This document shows positions 7,390 to 16,456 of a DNA stretch of 20,316 nucleotides, piece by piece (the stretch's first letter is position 1; each line of letters starts with the position of its first letter). Below the pieces are notes generated by a model that saw only the letters and a program-made list of their open reading frames with translations, had not been told where the DNA came from and ran no database searches. The stretch covers positions 1 through 20,316 of the forward strand of contig CAIPRZ010000034.1 in assembly GCA_903867585.1 (NCBI GenBank), given 5' to 3'. Both the position numbers and the translations under genes were made by a program. The stretch is from an uncultured Chlamydiae bacterium. GTDB lineage: Bacteria; Chlamydiota; Chlamydiia; Chlamydiales; Rhabdochlamydiaceae.

Positions 7390-8396
7390 AAAGATTTAAT
7401 CTTTCTAATAATAGCTTGTAGAGTATCAAGTCTTGTATTGGGAAAAACTCCATGTCCTAAATTAAAAATAAAATTGGGACAAGAGAGGGTCGATTGTAAA
7501 AGAGTTTCTAGCTCCTCTTCAATATATTTAAACTCTAACGTTGTAAGAAAAGGATCTAAATTCCCCTGCAGCGCTAGATGAGCTGGAGCTTTATCTTTTA
7601 TACTTTTAAAGGATGAGGTCCAATCCATACTATAGCCATTTAAAGGGAGGTCTTTAATTATTTCTACTCTTGATGAAGAGGATTTAGAAAATAAAAGGGT
7701 TGGGATATTTTTTTGTCTAAAAGCTTTTAATATTTTTTCTGTATAGGGAAGACTAAAATTTTTAAAGGCCTCATCAGATAACCAAGTGGATGCTGTATCA
7801 AAAAGCTGAAAAGCATCAATTCCCGCTTTAATTTGATTTAAACCATAATCGATAACAAGATCTGTCAAAACTGATAAGAGCTCGTGCGTGGTTTCTTTAT
7901 TTTCATAAAGCTGTTTTTTTACCTTTTCGATTGAATCTGTCATCGGTTTTTCTAAAAGATAGGCCAATAGGGTAAATGGGGTGGCTGAAAAACCTAAAAG
8001 AGGAACTTTTAAAACCGGTTTTACAAGATTAATCGCTTCAAAAACATAATCAAGAGAGGTTTCTACAGGCTTTAGTTTTAAAGAAGATAAAATTTCATCA
8101 GGCGTTTGAGGGGCAAAAATTTGGGGCCCTTTACCGATCGGATAATCGATGCTGAATCCACAGGCTTCAAATACCACTAAGATATCAGAAAATATGATAG
8201 CAGCATCTAATTCTAAATCTTTAAAAGGCAGCAGGGTTACCTTGGCTGCAAGCTTAGGTGTTTTAAAAAGCTCTAATAAAGAATGCTCTTTTTTTAACTC
8301 TTGATAGGAAGGCAAATACCTTCCTGCTTGGCGCATAAACCAAACAGGAGAAGCTTCATCGTTGACTCCATGAAGAGCTTTTAGAAAAGAGGTCAT
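7335..8396 (-). CDS. hemE: Uroporphyrinogen decarboxylase
   Basis: Removes four acetate carboxyls of uroporphyrinogen III to give coproporphyrinogen III, the substrate of the neighbouring HemF. Seen: the signature PVWFMRQAGRYLPSY at 17-31 (substrate-binding Arg22, Arg26), FSDIL with Asp71, YSMDW at 255-259, GNLDP at 278-282 and LGHGVFPNT at 313-321 with His315. At 353 aa it has a tail of about 18 residues beyond the expected end. That tail is encoded antisense to the conserved hemF 3' coding region, so it may be an acquired extension. The start overlaps the tkt stop as ATGA, so tkt and hemE are cotranscribed and coupled. Confidence 0.96.
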   Translation of the reverse strand: MTSFLKALHGVNDEASPVWFMRQAGRYLPSYQELKKEHSLLELFKTPKLAAKVTLLPFKDLELDAAIIFSDILVVFEACGFSIDYPIGKGPQIFAPQTPDEILSSLKLKPVETSLDYVFEAINLVKPVLKVPLLGFSATPFTLLAYLLEKPMTDSIEKVKKQLYENKETTHELLSVLTDLVIDYGLNQIKAGIDAFQLFDTASTWLSDEAFKNFSLPYTEKILKAFRQKNIPTLLFSKSSSSRVEIIKDLPLNGYSMDWTSSFKSIKDKAPAHLALQGNLDPFLTTLEFKYIEEELETLLQSTLSCPNFIFNLGHGVFPNTRLDTLQAIIRKIKSFHQEALGGIEHRIASGLP

Positions 8397-10384
8397 GCTC
8401 TTAAGAGTTTTTCTACTATTTGAGGCGCTGTAAAGCCAAATAATTTAGCAAGCTCTGGGGCAGGGGCTGATTCTCCAAAGCGATCAATGGCGATGGTAAT
8501 TCCATGATCTCCTACATACTTATGCCAACCAAAGCTTGTTCCAGCTTCAATACTTACCCTTTTGCCTTCATGAGGACGTAGAACTGAGGCTTGATAGGCC
8601 ATCTCTTGTTTATCGAATAAATCCATGCAAGGCATCGAAACCACACGCGCTTTTTTATTGTGGGTGGCAAGATGTTTAGCGACATCCATAGCAAGGCTTA
8701 CCTCAGAACCTGTCGCAATCAGGGTAAAATCACATTTACCTGCTACATCATGTATGACATAGGCACCTTTGCCAAGACCTTGTGCTAAAGGTTTGTGGGT
8801 ATGAGAAAGTTCAGGAAGATTTTGTCTTGATAAAATTAAAGCAGTGGGTTGTTTAGCAGTGAGAGCAAAAAGCCAGGCTTGTTTGATTTCATTACTATCG
8901 CACGGCCTTATCACATGAAGTTTAGGAATTGTTCTTAAAGAGGCCACCTGTTCCACCGATTGGTGTGTGGGTCCATCTTCACCAAGGAAAATAGAATCAT
9001 GAGTAAACTGATAAATAACAGGAATATCTGATAAAGCTGCTAAGCGAATCGCATTACGCATATAATCAGAAAAGGTTAAAAACGTTCCAATAAAGGGCCT
9101 AAATAAACCTGCTTCTGATAAGCCAGCTGCCATCGAGGCCATACCAAATTCTCGAATACCATATTTGATATTGCGACCTTCAAAATGATTTGGAGTTAAG
9201 CTTGGAAATTTTTTGATATAGGTCATATCAGATCCAGATAGATCAGCTGATCCCCCAATTAAAAAGGGAAGGAAATCAGCAAGATAATTGATGACAGCAT
9301 TGCTGGAGGAGCGAGTGGCCATCGGCGAGGCAATTTTTAAAGCCTCTAAACCGTGAATGACGCTTTCAGAGACTTTTTGTGCTCTCATCTCTTGGAATTT
9401 TTCAAAAAGATCGGGATATTTTTTAGCCCAGTCTCTAAACGATTTTTGCCATTTTTCCTCTTCTTTTTCCTGCTTTTGAAGTTTGGCTTTAAAAAAGTCA
9501 TAAACTCCAGGAACCACATAAAAAGGTTCTTGTGGAACATGCAACGCTTTTTTTACTAAATCAATTTCTTCTGGTCCAAGTGGAGATCCATGCGCTTTAT
9601 GGGAATTAGATTTATTAGGGGATCCATGACCAATAATGGTTTTCATATGAATGTAAACCGGACGGTGCTGTTTAGCTCTAATGGTATCAAAGATCGAGTT
9701 CATCTGTTCAAAATCGTACCCATCAAAATCATAGACATCAAAACCGTAGGCTTTATAACGCAATTTAACATCTTCAGATGAAGAATCTTTTAAATCTCCA
9801 TCAAGAGTAATGAGGTTAGCATCATGAATTAAGATAAAATTATCTAAATTTAGATGTCCTGCAAAAGAAGACGCTTCACCAGAAACCCCTTCCATTAAGC
9901 AACCATCCCCTGCAAGACAAAAAACTTTGGCGTTAAAGATTTCATCTCCAGGTTTATTGAAATTGGCAGCAAGCATTTTTAATCCAAGCGCCTGGCCAAT
10001 AGCATTACCAACGCCCTGTCCTAAAGGGCCAGTGGTCGCTTCGACACCGGGCGTCATATGGTATTCTGGGTGACCTGGAGTTTTAGAATGTAGCTGACGG
10101 AAATTTTTAATTTCCTCCATGGAAAGATCAAAACCGGATAAATGAAGAAGACTATATAAAAACATCGAACCGTGACCTGCTGATAGAATAAAACGGTCCC
10201 GATTCAGCCACTTTGGATTTTTTGGATAATGATGAAGCACATGTCCATATAAAAGCGCCCCAAATTCAGCACACCCCATAGGAAGGCCAGGATGGCCTGA
10301 GTTAGCTTTTTGAACTGCATCCATCGATAAAATTTTTACAGATGTAGCGATGTCTTGCAAAGATTTTTTGTAATCGGTGTTCAT
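8393..10384 (-). CDS. tkt: Transketolase
   Basis: Thiamine-diphosphate enzyme moving two-carbon units between sugar phosphates in the non-oxidative pentose phosphate pathway. Seen: ANSGHPGLPMG with His31, GPLGQGVGNA at 119-128, the ThDP-binding stretch from GDG at 159-161 to Asn190 (GDGCLMEG…DAN), HGSPNKSNSHKAHG at 253-266, catalytic Glu412 in REFGMASMAAG, then GEDGPTHQS and a C-terminal transketolase domain. The 663-aa length is standard. AAGGAA lies about 7 bp before the ATG. It overlaps hemE by 4 bp. It is divergent from alaS across a 329-bp intergenic region. I could not settle on a promoter. Confidence 0.97.
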   Translation of the reverse strand: MNTDYKKSLQDIATSVKILSMDAVQKANSGHPGLPMGCAEFGALLYGHVLHHYPKNPKWLNRDRFILSAGHGSMFLYSLLHLSGFDLSMEEIKNFRQLHSKTPGHPEYHMTPGVEATTGPLGQGVGNAIGQALGLKMLAANFNKPGDEIFNAKVFCLAGDGCLMEGVSGEASSFAGHLNLDNFILIHDANLITLDGDLKDSSSEDVKLRYKAYGFDVYDFDGYDFEQMNSIFDTIRAKQHRPVYIHMKTIIGHGSPNKSNSHKAHGSPLGPEEIDLVKKALHVPQEPFYVVPGVYDFFKAKLQKQEKEEEKWQKSFRDWAKKYPDLFEKFQEMRAQKVSESVIHGLEALKIASPMATRSSSNAVINYLADFLPFLIGGSADLSGSDMTYIKKFPSLTPNHFEGRNIKYGIREFGMASMAAGLSEAGLFRPFIGTFLTFSDYMRNAIRLAALSDIPVIYQFTHDSIFLGEDGPTHQSVEQVASLRTIPKLHVIRPCDSNEIKQAWLFALTAKQPTALILSRQNLPELSHTHKPLAQGLGKGAYVIHDVAGKCDFTLIATGSEVSLAMDVAKHLATHNKKARVVSMPCMDLFDKQEMAYQASVLRPHEGKRVSIEAGTSFGWHKYVGDHGITIAIDRFGESAPAPELAKLFGFTAPQIVEKLLRA

Positions 10385-10497
10385 TAAAAATTCCTTGATC
10401 TTTTGATGTTTGACTTAAAGCTACCATGATTTGGGAAAAAAACCAAAGATGCTAATTTTGTAAGATTTTATCCGTTCAAGATTCATAGAAATAAAGT

Positions 10498-10513
10498 TAA
10501 AATCATGATTTTA
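10498..10513. repeat. 16-bp perfect palindrome TAAAATCATGATTTTA
   Basis: Every position pairs with its partner about a central ATGAT/CATG core. It directly adjoins a second inverted repeat at 10511-10525. A dyad of this length in a divergent promoter region is the usual form of a dimeric repressor site, but no regulator is known for it and AT-rich DNA raises the chance rate. Confidence 0.55.
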
Positions 10514-10525
10514 TACCGCGTATAA
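10511..10525. repeat. Inverted repeat TTATAC-CGC-GTATAA
   Basis: Perfect 6-bp arms around a 3-bp centre, sharing three bases with the 16-bp palindrome to its left. It contains a TATAA-like stretch on both strands and could be part of a promoter or an operator. Confidence 0.5.
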
Positions 10526-10635
10526 AAATAATTATTGGCTGTAAATGATATAAGTTCTTAAAACTATTTTTAGAGTTTGCAAAAACAAAATTTCATTATA
10601 AAACTGCTTAAAACTTTAGACTCTCTTTAAGAATC

Positions 10636-10664
10636 TTGTCGCTCCAATACGTTTCTGATATGAT
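10636..10664 (+). promoter_or_regulatory. Putative sigma-70-type promoter of alaS
   Basis: TTGTCG (10636-10641, 4/6) and TATGAT (10659-10664, 5/6) are separated by exactly 17 bp. The predicted leader is about 43 nt, with a GAGGA ribosome-binding site at 10702-10706, 7 bp before the alaS ATG. Confidence 0.55.
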
Positions 10665-10713
10665 ATAGCCTGTTTATAACACCTTAAGAGCTAAAAACCC
10701 CGAGGACCTGTTT

Positions 10714-13344
10714 ATGATTTCTTCTCAAATACGTAAAAAATTCCTTAACTATTTTGAAAAGCAAGGTCACAGGATAATCCCCTCCTCTCCTGTATTTCCT
10801 CATGACGATCCTACTTTACTTTTTACCAACGCCGGGATGAATCAATTTAAAGATGTTTTTTTAGGATTTTCAAAAAGAGATTATACGCGTGCCACCACCT
10901 CTCAAAAATGTATCCGTGTAGGCGGTAAACATAACGATTTAGAAAATGTCGGGCACACCTCAAGACATTTAACTTTCTTTGAAATGCTGGGTAATTTTTC
11001 TTTTGGCGATTATTTCAAAAAAGAGGCCATTAGTTTTGCTTGGGAGGTTTCTACGGAGGTTTTTGGATTTGAGGCCGATAAAATTTACCCCTCTGTTTTT
11101 GAAAATGATGATGAAGCTTTTGAATTATGGAAAAAATATGTCCCTGAAAAAAGGATAGTCCGTTTCGGCGAGAAAGAAAACTTCTGGTCAATGGGTGATA
11201 CCGGACCTTGCGGTCCTTGTTCAGAACTTCTTTATGATCGAGGAGAAAATTTTGGTAAAGCCAAGCATCCTTATGAAGATACGACAGGCGAGAGATTTTT
11301 AGAATTTTGGAATCTTGTTTTTATGCAATACAATCGCTCAAGCGATGGAAATAGGCATTCTTTACCCAAACCCTCTATTGATACAGGAGCTGGACTTGAA
11401 AGGGTTGTTTCTTTGAAAATGGGCGTTGATTCTGTATTTGCTACAGATATATTTGAGCAGCTCATCCAAGAAATTTCTCATTTATCTAATTTACCCTATG
11501 ATGCAACCGGCCCTCTTGCAGCTAATTTCCATGTGATCGCCGATCACATTAGGATGCTAAGTTTTGCCATCGCTGATGGTGTTGTCCCCTCTAATATCGA
11601 TCGTGGTTACGTTTTGCGTAAAGTTTTACGAAGAGCTGTTCGATATGGAAAAGGGCTTGGATTTAATGAACCTTTTTTAGGCAAGCTCCTTCCAAGTCTT
11701 ATCAACTCTATGGGAGAGGCCTATCCAGAACTTACTATTGCTAAAAATAAAATAGAAACCCTTCTTGTACAAGAAGAGGAATCTTTTTTAAAAACTCTAA
11801 GACGGGGTGGAAATATTCTATCCCAAATTACGCAAAAAGCGTTGACAGCTGATAAAAAACAGATCAGCGGGCAAGAGGCTTTTTTACTTAAAGACACCTA
11901 TGGACTTCCTCTTGAAGAGATCACACTCCTTGCAAAAGATTCAGGTCTTGATGTGGATATCCAATCTTTTGAAGTTTTAGAGCAAGAGGCCAAGCTCAAA
12001 TCTAAAAAATCACATATCCAACATGATCAATTGTTTAATCAAGACGTGTTTGATTCTTTTGTCCAAAAACATAAAGGTTCTGAATTTTTAGGATTTTCTA
12101 ACTTAAGTCTTGAAGCTAAGATCATCGGTATTTTTAAAGAGGGCCATTTTGTTGAAAAAGTCTTAGAAGGTGAAAAAGCCTCTTTAATTTTAGATAAAAC
12201 TCCTTTTTATCCTGAAAAAGGGGGACAAGTGGGTGATGTGGGACAAATTGTTTCTAAAAAAGGAAGAAGCCTATGTCAAGATACTAAAAGTCCTTTTCCG
12301 GGCGTTATCCTTCACGAGATTGAAGTCCAATCAGGCATCTTCTCTGTGGGTGATCAGGTAGAAGCTCAAGTAGAAGAGCCGGTTCGGGAACTGATTGCTG
12401 CTCATCACAGTGCTACTCACCTGCTCAATAAAGTCCTCACTGATCATTTAGGAGCTCACGTAAAACAAGCCGGCTCTTTAGTGACTCCTCATGGACTCCG
12501 TTTTGATTTCTCTCATCATGAAGCTCTTTCTAAAACACTTCTTAGACAAATAGAAATGGGTGTTAACGCCCTTATTCGTCAAAATATCGCCTCCTCTATT
12601 TATGAACTCGACATGACAGAGGCTCAAAAAAGATCGGATATAAAGCAGTTTTTTGGTGATAAGTATGGTTCTAAAGTACGAGTTGTTGATTTTGGCCCTT
12701 CTAAAGAATTATGCGGCGGAACTCACGTCTCCCATCTTGGAAAAATTGGTCTATTTAAAATCCTTAAAGAATCCAGTATCGCAAGCGGCGTAAGACGGAT
12801 AGAAGCGGTTTGCGGCAAGCTTGCTGAAAATTTGATGTATCAAGATCAAGATCTTCTAGAAACCCTCTCAAGCGATCTTAAAGCTCCTATTGCTGGTCTT
12901 AAAGATAAAATTAAATCGCTTAAAGAAGAGATGGATGATAAGGATAAAAAACTTAAAAGCTTCCAAGACTTAGCTCTTCAAACGATGGAAAAACAGCTTG
13001 ATGATAAGTGGTTTTATATCGATGAAATTGCTGTCCTCATCCAAGACTTGAAAGTGGAAGCTTCTGATTTTAATCCCCTTTTTGAAAAATTAAAAAAACA
13101 GCATAAAGAACATCTTATTGTTCTTGGCTTAAATTTAAATGACACCTGTCAGCTTAAAATCGCCTCTTCCTTATCTGCACAAAATAAAGGGTATAAGGCC
13201 GATGAACTTTTAAAAAGTTCCTTCTTGCTAATCGAAGGTCAAGGTGGGGGTAAAGCTGTTATGGCACAAGGGATCGGTAAGAGCCCAGAAGGTCTAAGTA
13301 CATTTATTAAAAATCTTAGACATAAGCTCAATGAATCTCGATAA
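10714..13344 (+). CDS. alaS: Alanyl-tRNA synthetase
   Basis: Charges tRNA-Ala and clears mischarged Ser/Gly. Seen: the N-terminal class II catalytic core (NYFEKQGH, DDPTLLFTNAGMNQFKD, RVGGKHNDLENVG, FWSMGDTGPCGPCSE, DTGAGLERV); the editing domain with the zinc ligands His565 and His569 (HSATHLLN) and Cys667/His671 (CGGTH); and a C-terminal C-Ala domain closing with EGQGGGKAVMAQGIG. The 876-aa length is normal and no key residue is missing. The start is supported by GAGGA at 7 bp. Its last 14 bp overlap mfd, which is probably cotranscribed. alaS and mfd are neighbours in C. trachomatis as I recall it. Confidence 0.98.
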   Translation: MISSQIRKKFLNYFEKQGHRIIPSSPVFPHDDPTLLFTNAGMNQFKDVFLGFSKRDYTRATTSQKCIRVGGKHNDLENVGHTSRHLTFFEMLGNFSFGDYFKKEAISFAWEVSTEVFGFEADKIYPSVFENDDEAFELWKKYVPEKRIVRFGEKENFWSMGDTGPCGPCSELLYDRGENFGKAKHPYEDTTGERFLEFWNLVFMQYNRSSDGNRHSLPKPSIDTGAGLERVVSLKMGVDSVFATDIFEQLIQEISHLSNLPYDATGPLAANFHVIADHIRMLSFAIADGVVPSNIDRGYVLRKVLRRAVRYGKGLGFNEPFLGKLLPSLINSMGEAYPELTIAKNKIETLLVQEEESFLKTLRRGGNILSQITQKALTADKKQISGQEAFLLKDTYGLPLEEITLLAKDSGLDVDIQSFEVLEQEAKLKSKKSHIQHDQLFNQDVFDSFVQKHKGSEFLGFSNLSLEAKIIGIFKEGHFVEKVLEGEKASLILDKTPFYPEKGGQVGDVGQIVSKKGRSLCQDTKSPFPGVILHEIEVQSGIFSVGDQVEAQVEEPVRELIAAHHSATHLLNKVLTDHLGAHVKQAGSLVTPHGLRFDFSHHEALSKTLLRQIEMGVNALIRQNIASSIYELDMTEAQKRSDIKQFFGDKYGSKVRVVDFGPSKELCGGTHVSHLGKIGLFKILKESSIASGVRRIEAVCGKLAENLMYQDQDLLETLSSDLKAPIAGLKDKIKSLKEEMDDKDKKLKSFQDLALQTMEKQLDDKWFYIDEIAVLIQDLKVEASDFNPLFEKLKKQHKEHLIVLGLNLNDTCQLKIASSLSAQNKGYKADELLKSSFLLIEGQGGGKAVMAQGIGKSPEGLSTFIKNLRHKLNESR

Positions 13345-16300
13345 ACCCTTTTTTGATAGGCTTTCACAAGCTCTTTTATCCTCTAACCCTCCGGTTCTTG
13401 AAGAACTCCCTTCAGGAGCCAAGGCTTTTATCACCTCAAGCTTTTTTAAAGCCGAAAAAGAGTCTATCCTCTATTTAAGCGCTCAAGCTTCTTGCTCCAT
13501 CCTGGATGATGCCCCCTTTTTTGGAAGTGCTGTTGTAGAATTACCCCAATCATCCGAGCTTGAAGCTTCTAGTGATGTTAAAGGGATGGAATTAAAAACC
13601 CTTTCTGTTCTTAAAAGTAATAAACACCACATTGTGGTGGCCTCCATTCAGAGTTTGATAAAATCGTTTATCGATCCTTCCTCTTTAATGGCTCAGGCTG
13701 AAAGCTATGTTTGTGATAAAGAATATGATTTCACACATCTTGATCAAATATTTTCTAAGCTTGGATATGTAGCAAAAAGTATTGTCACAGAAAAAGGGAC
13801 CTTTGCCAAAAGGGGCGGTATCATTGATATATTCCCCTACGATAATACTTATCCGATACGAATGGAATTTGATGAGGATATTCTTGTTTCATTAAGAGAA
13901 TTCGATCCTCTTTTACAAACCTCCATCAAAAAAATACCCTCATTTAGTTTGATGGGTTGTTCAAAAGGACAATTAACCCATTCTATTTTTGATTACTTAT
14001 CTAAAAATCCCTTAATTATTTTTGACGGCCTTGAAGAAATTGAGGAGCAATGGGTCTTTTTGCAACGGATACAAAAAAGTCCGATCCATCTCCCCAAACA
14101 CCGATGTCTATTTTTTGCAGAAAAACCATTAAGTGTCCTATTTTCAGAACCTGAAGATACTAAAAAGTTTCTTGATTTGAATTTAGCTCTTAAAGCCTTA
14201 TCTCATCCATTTCTTCCTCCACAAAGTTTTTTTATTACCTCCTCAAAAGTCAGTTTTGAAGAACTTACTATGGAGTGGCCTCCTTTTTTATCTTTAGGGG
14301 GGCAAGGTTTTATCACCTATTCTACAGAAGCTGAGAAAAATGTTCTTTTTCAAAACCATGTTGAAGTCCCTTTAAAACCGGGCTTTTTATCCAGCGGTTT
14401 TTATTGTCCCTCTCCTCCTCTTTTAGCTTTAAGCTTCCAAGATTTTAGCTCAAAAAAACATATAAGACGCTCTCAGGTTCGGATGACATCGATGAGCGGC
14501 TCTTCTGATTTTGATCTTATTTCTACAGGCGATATAGTCGTCCATTCAGGTCATGGTATCGGTAAATGTGTAGGGATAGAAAAAAGAGTTAATCATTTAG
14601 GCCAGGAAGCGGAATATTTTAAACTCGAATTTGCTGAAAAAGCGCTTTTATATGTGCCGATTAAAGAGGCCCATCAACTTACCCGCTATGTGGGTTCAGG
14701 ACAATCCACCCCTACTTTCTCCCAGCTGGGATCTAATCGCTGGCAAAAAATAAAAGCTCAAACACAAGCCTCCATCATCGGCTATTCTAAACAACTTTTA
14801 GAATTAGCAGCCTCACGCCAACTTCCTAAAGGCTTTTCTTATCCTAAAGATTCTGATATCCAAATCCAATTTGAATCCGACTTCCCTTTTCCAGCCACCG
14901 ATGATCAATTAAAAGCGATCGCAGCGATCAAAGAGGACATGCAAAAAGGGACTCCAATGGATCGCTTAATTTGCGGTGATGTAGGTTATGGAAAAACCGA
15001 AGTCGCTATGAGAGCCTCTTTTAAAGCTGTTGTTGATGGGAAAAAACAAGTAGCAGTCCTTGTCCCTACAACTGTTCTTGCCATGCAACATTTTGAAAAT
15101 TTCAAAGAAAGGATGGCAAATTTTGCCATAAAGCTGGGTATCTTATCCCGCTTTTCAACGCCTAAAGAATTAAAAAATACGCTTAAGGAATTAAAAGAGG
15201 GCCATGTTGATATTGTAATCGGTACTCATCGCCTGCTTAGTCCTGATGTTGTTTTTAAAGATTTAGGGTTGATGATTATCGATGAAGAGCAGCGCTTTGG
15301 AGTAAAATCTAAAGAGGCGCTAAAACAACTTAAAACCAGTATCGATTGCTTAACACTTTCAGCAACCCCCATCCCTCGAACCCTTTATACCTCGATTGTT
15401 GGGATGAAACAAATGTCGATTATTGCCACTCCCCCTTACGATAGATTACCTGTAAGAACCATCTTATCAGTAACTGATGATCAGTTTATAAAACAGGCCC
15501 TTTTAAAAGAGATCGCCCGTAAGGGACAATCCTATTTCATCCATAACCGGGTAGAAAACCTCCCTCTTATCCATAAAAAAATAAGCGCGATGATCCCTGA
15601 GGCTAAAATTGGGATCGCTCACGGTCAGATGGATCCAGAAGATATTGAAACTATCTTCCATGCTTTTAAAAGCGGTAAACTTGATATCTTAATTGCGACT
15701 ACACTTATTGAAAATGGGGTCGATATTCCTAATGCTAATACCATACTTATCGATAATGCCCAAAATTTTGGCCTTTCCGATCTTTATCAATTAAGAGGTC
15801 GTGTAGGTCGTTGGAATAAAGCGGCCACCTGTTATTTACTAGTTCCTAAAAATCTAAATCTTGATGAACCTACAAGAAAACGGCTTGAAGCGATTGTTTC
15901 TACCTCTGGATATGGAGGGGGATTAAAAATTGCGATGCGTGATTTAGAAATTAGAGGCTCTGGAGATTTATTAGGAATTGAACAATCAGGCCATGTGTCT
16001 CAAGTAGGATTTACCCTCTATTGCAAGCTTCTTAAAAAAACGCTTTCAGCGCTGCAGAAAAAACAGTCTGTAAACATGATTGAGACCAAAATTGAATTTA
16101 GCTCTGAATCTAAAATTCCTGAATCTTATATGAGCGATTTGGATACCCGAATCGAATTTTATCACCGTTTTGGGGATATTGAAGATGTTAAAGAGGCTGA
16201 ACAGATATTTAAAGAGCTGATCGATCGTTTCGGTCCAGCTCCGTTAAGTGTTAACTGGCTCTATGTGCTTGCAAGACTTAAAGCCTTTTGCCAAAGCCGC

Positions 16301-16456
16301 TATATTATGAGTTTATCGATTAATAAAATGACCTCTGTCATTGAAAAAAGCGCCAAAGGCAAGCTTGAGAAAATTTCGATAGCCGTTAATTCTTCCAAAC
16401 ATCCATTAGAATTTTATAAAGAATTAACTGAAAAAATAGACCAGATTTGTAATTAA
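13331..16456 (+). CDS. mfd: Transcription-repair coupling factor
   Basis: DNA translocase that removes RNA polymerase stalled at lesions and recruits UvrA. Seen: a degenerate UvrB-like N-terminal part up to about residue 320; the RNA-polymerase-interacting domain from about 395 to 460 (GDIVVHSGHGIGKCVGIEKR); Walker A GDVGYGKTE at 549-557; the DEEQRFGV box at 651-658; LSATPIPRTL; the second RecA-like domain with TTLIENGVDIPNANT and QLRGRVGR; and a C-terminal TRCF domain. At 1041 aa it is about 40-100 residues shorter than most family members, apparently in the N-terminal region. It starts within the alaS end. Its stop codon interlocks with that of the convergent 16453 gene, sharing 4 bp. Confidence 0.97.
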   Translation: MNLDKPFFDRLSQALLSSNPPVLEELPSGAKAFITSSFFKAEKESILYLSAQASCSILDDAPFFGSAVVELPQSSELEASSDVKGMELKTLSVLKSNKHHIVVASIQSLIKSFIDPSSLMAQAESYVCDKEYDFTHLDQIFSKLGYVAKSIVTEKGTFAKRGGIIDIFPYDNTYPIRMEFDEDILVSLREFDPLLQTSIKKIPSFSLMGCSKGQLTHSIFDYLSKNPLIIFDGLEEIEEQWVFLQRIQKSPIHLPKHRCLFFAEKPLSVLFSEPEDTKKFLDLNLALKALSHPFLPPQSFFITSSKVSFEELTMEWPPFLSLGGQGFITYSTEAEKNVLFQNHVEVPLKPGFLSSGFYCPSPPLLALSFQDFSSKKHIRRSQVRMTSMSGSSDFDLISTGDIVVHSGHGIGKCVGIEKRVNHLGQEAEYFKLEFAEKALLYVPIKEAHQLTRYVGSGQSTPTFSQLGSNRWQKIKAQTQASIIGYSKQLLELAASRQLPKGFSYPKDSDIQIQFESDFPFPATDDQLKAIAAIKEDMQKGTPMDRLICGDVGYGKTEVAMRASFKAVVDGKKQVAVLVPTTVLAMQHFENFKERMANFAIKLGILSRFSTPKELKNTLKELKEGHVDIVIGTHRLLSPDVVFKDLGLMIIDEEQRFGVKSKEALKQLKTSIDCLTLSATPIPRTLYTSIVGMKQMSIIATPPYDRLPVRTILSVTDDQFIKQALLKEIARKGQSYFIHNRVENLPLIHKKISAMIPEAKIGIAHGQMDPEDIETIFHAFKSGKLDILIATTLIENGVDIPNANTILIDNAQNFGLSDLYQLRGRVGRWNKAATCYLLVPKNLNLDEPTRKRLEAIVSTSGYGGGLKIAMRDLEIRGSGDLLGIEQSGHVSQVGFTLYCKLLKKTLSALQKKQSVNMIETKIEFSSESKIPESYMSDLDTRIEFYHRFGDIEDVKEAEQIFKELIDRFGPAPLSVNWLYVLARLKAFCQSRYIMSLSINKMTSVIEKSAKGKLEKISIAVNSSKHPLEFYKELTEKIDQICN

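Larger units (their letters stand above)
10385..10713. other. Divergent tkt-alaS intergenic region
   Basis: This is 329 bp without a gene. It holds the alaS promoter near its right end, two adjoining palindromes near its middle, and the tkt ribosome-binding site (AAGGAA) at the left end. It is strongly AT-rich. I see no open frame with a ribosome-binding site, no tRNA-like fold and no hairpin followed by a T-run. Confidence 0.8.

Noticed and set aside
9353..9781. Two plus-strand open frames opposite tkt
   Set aside because: They are antisense to conserved transketolase sequence, rich in Phe/Leu/Ile from the reversed codons, and without ribosome-binding sites.
11271..11465. Minus-strand open frame of 64 codons opposite alaS
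   Set aside because: It is antisense to the catalytic core of alaS, which is fully conserved on the plus strand.
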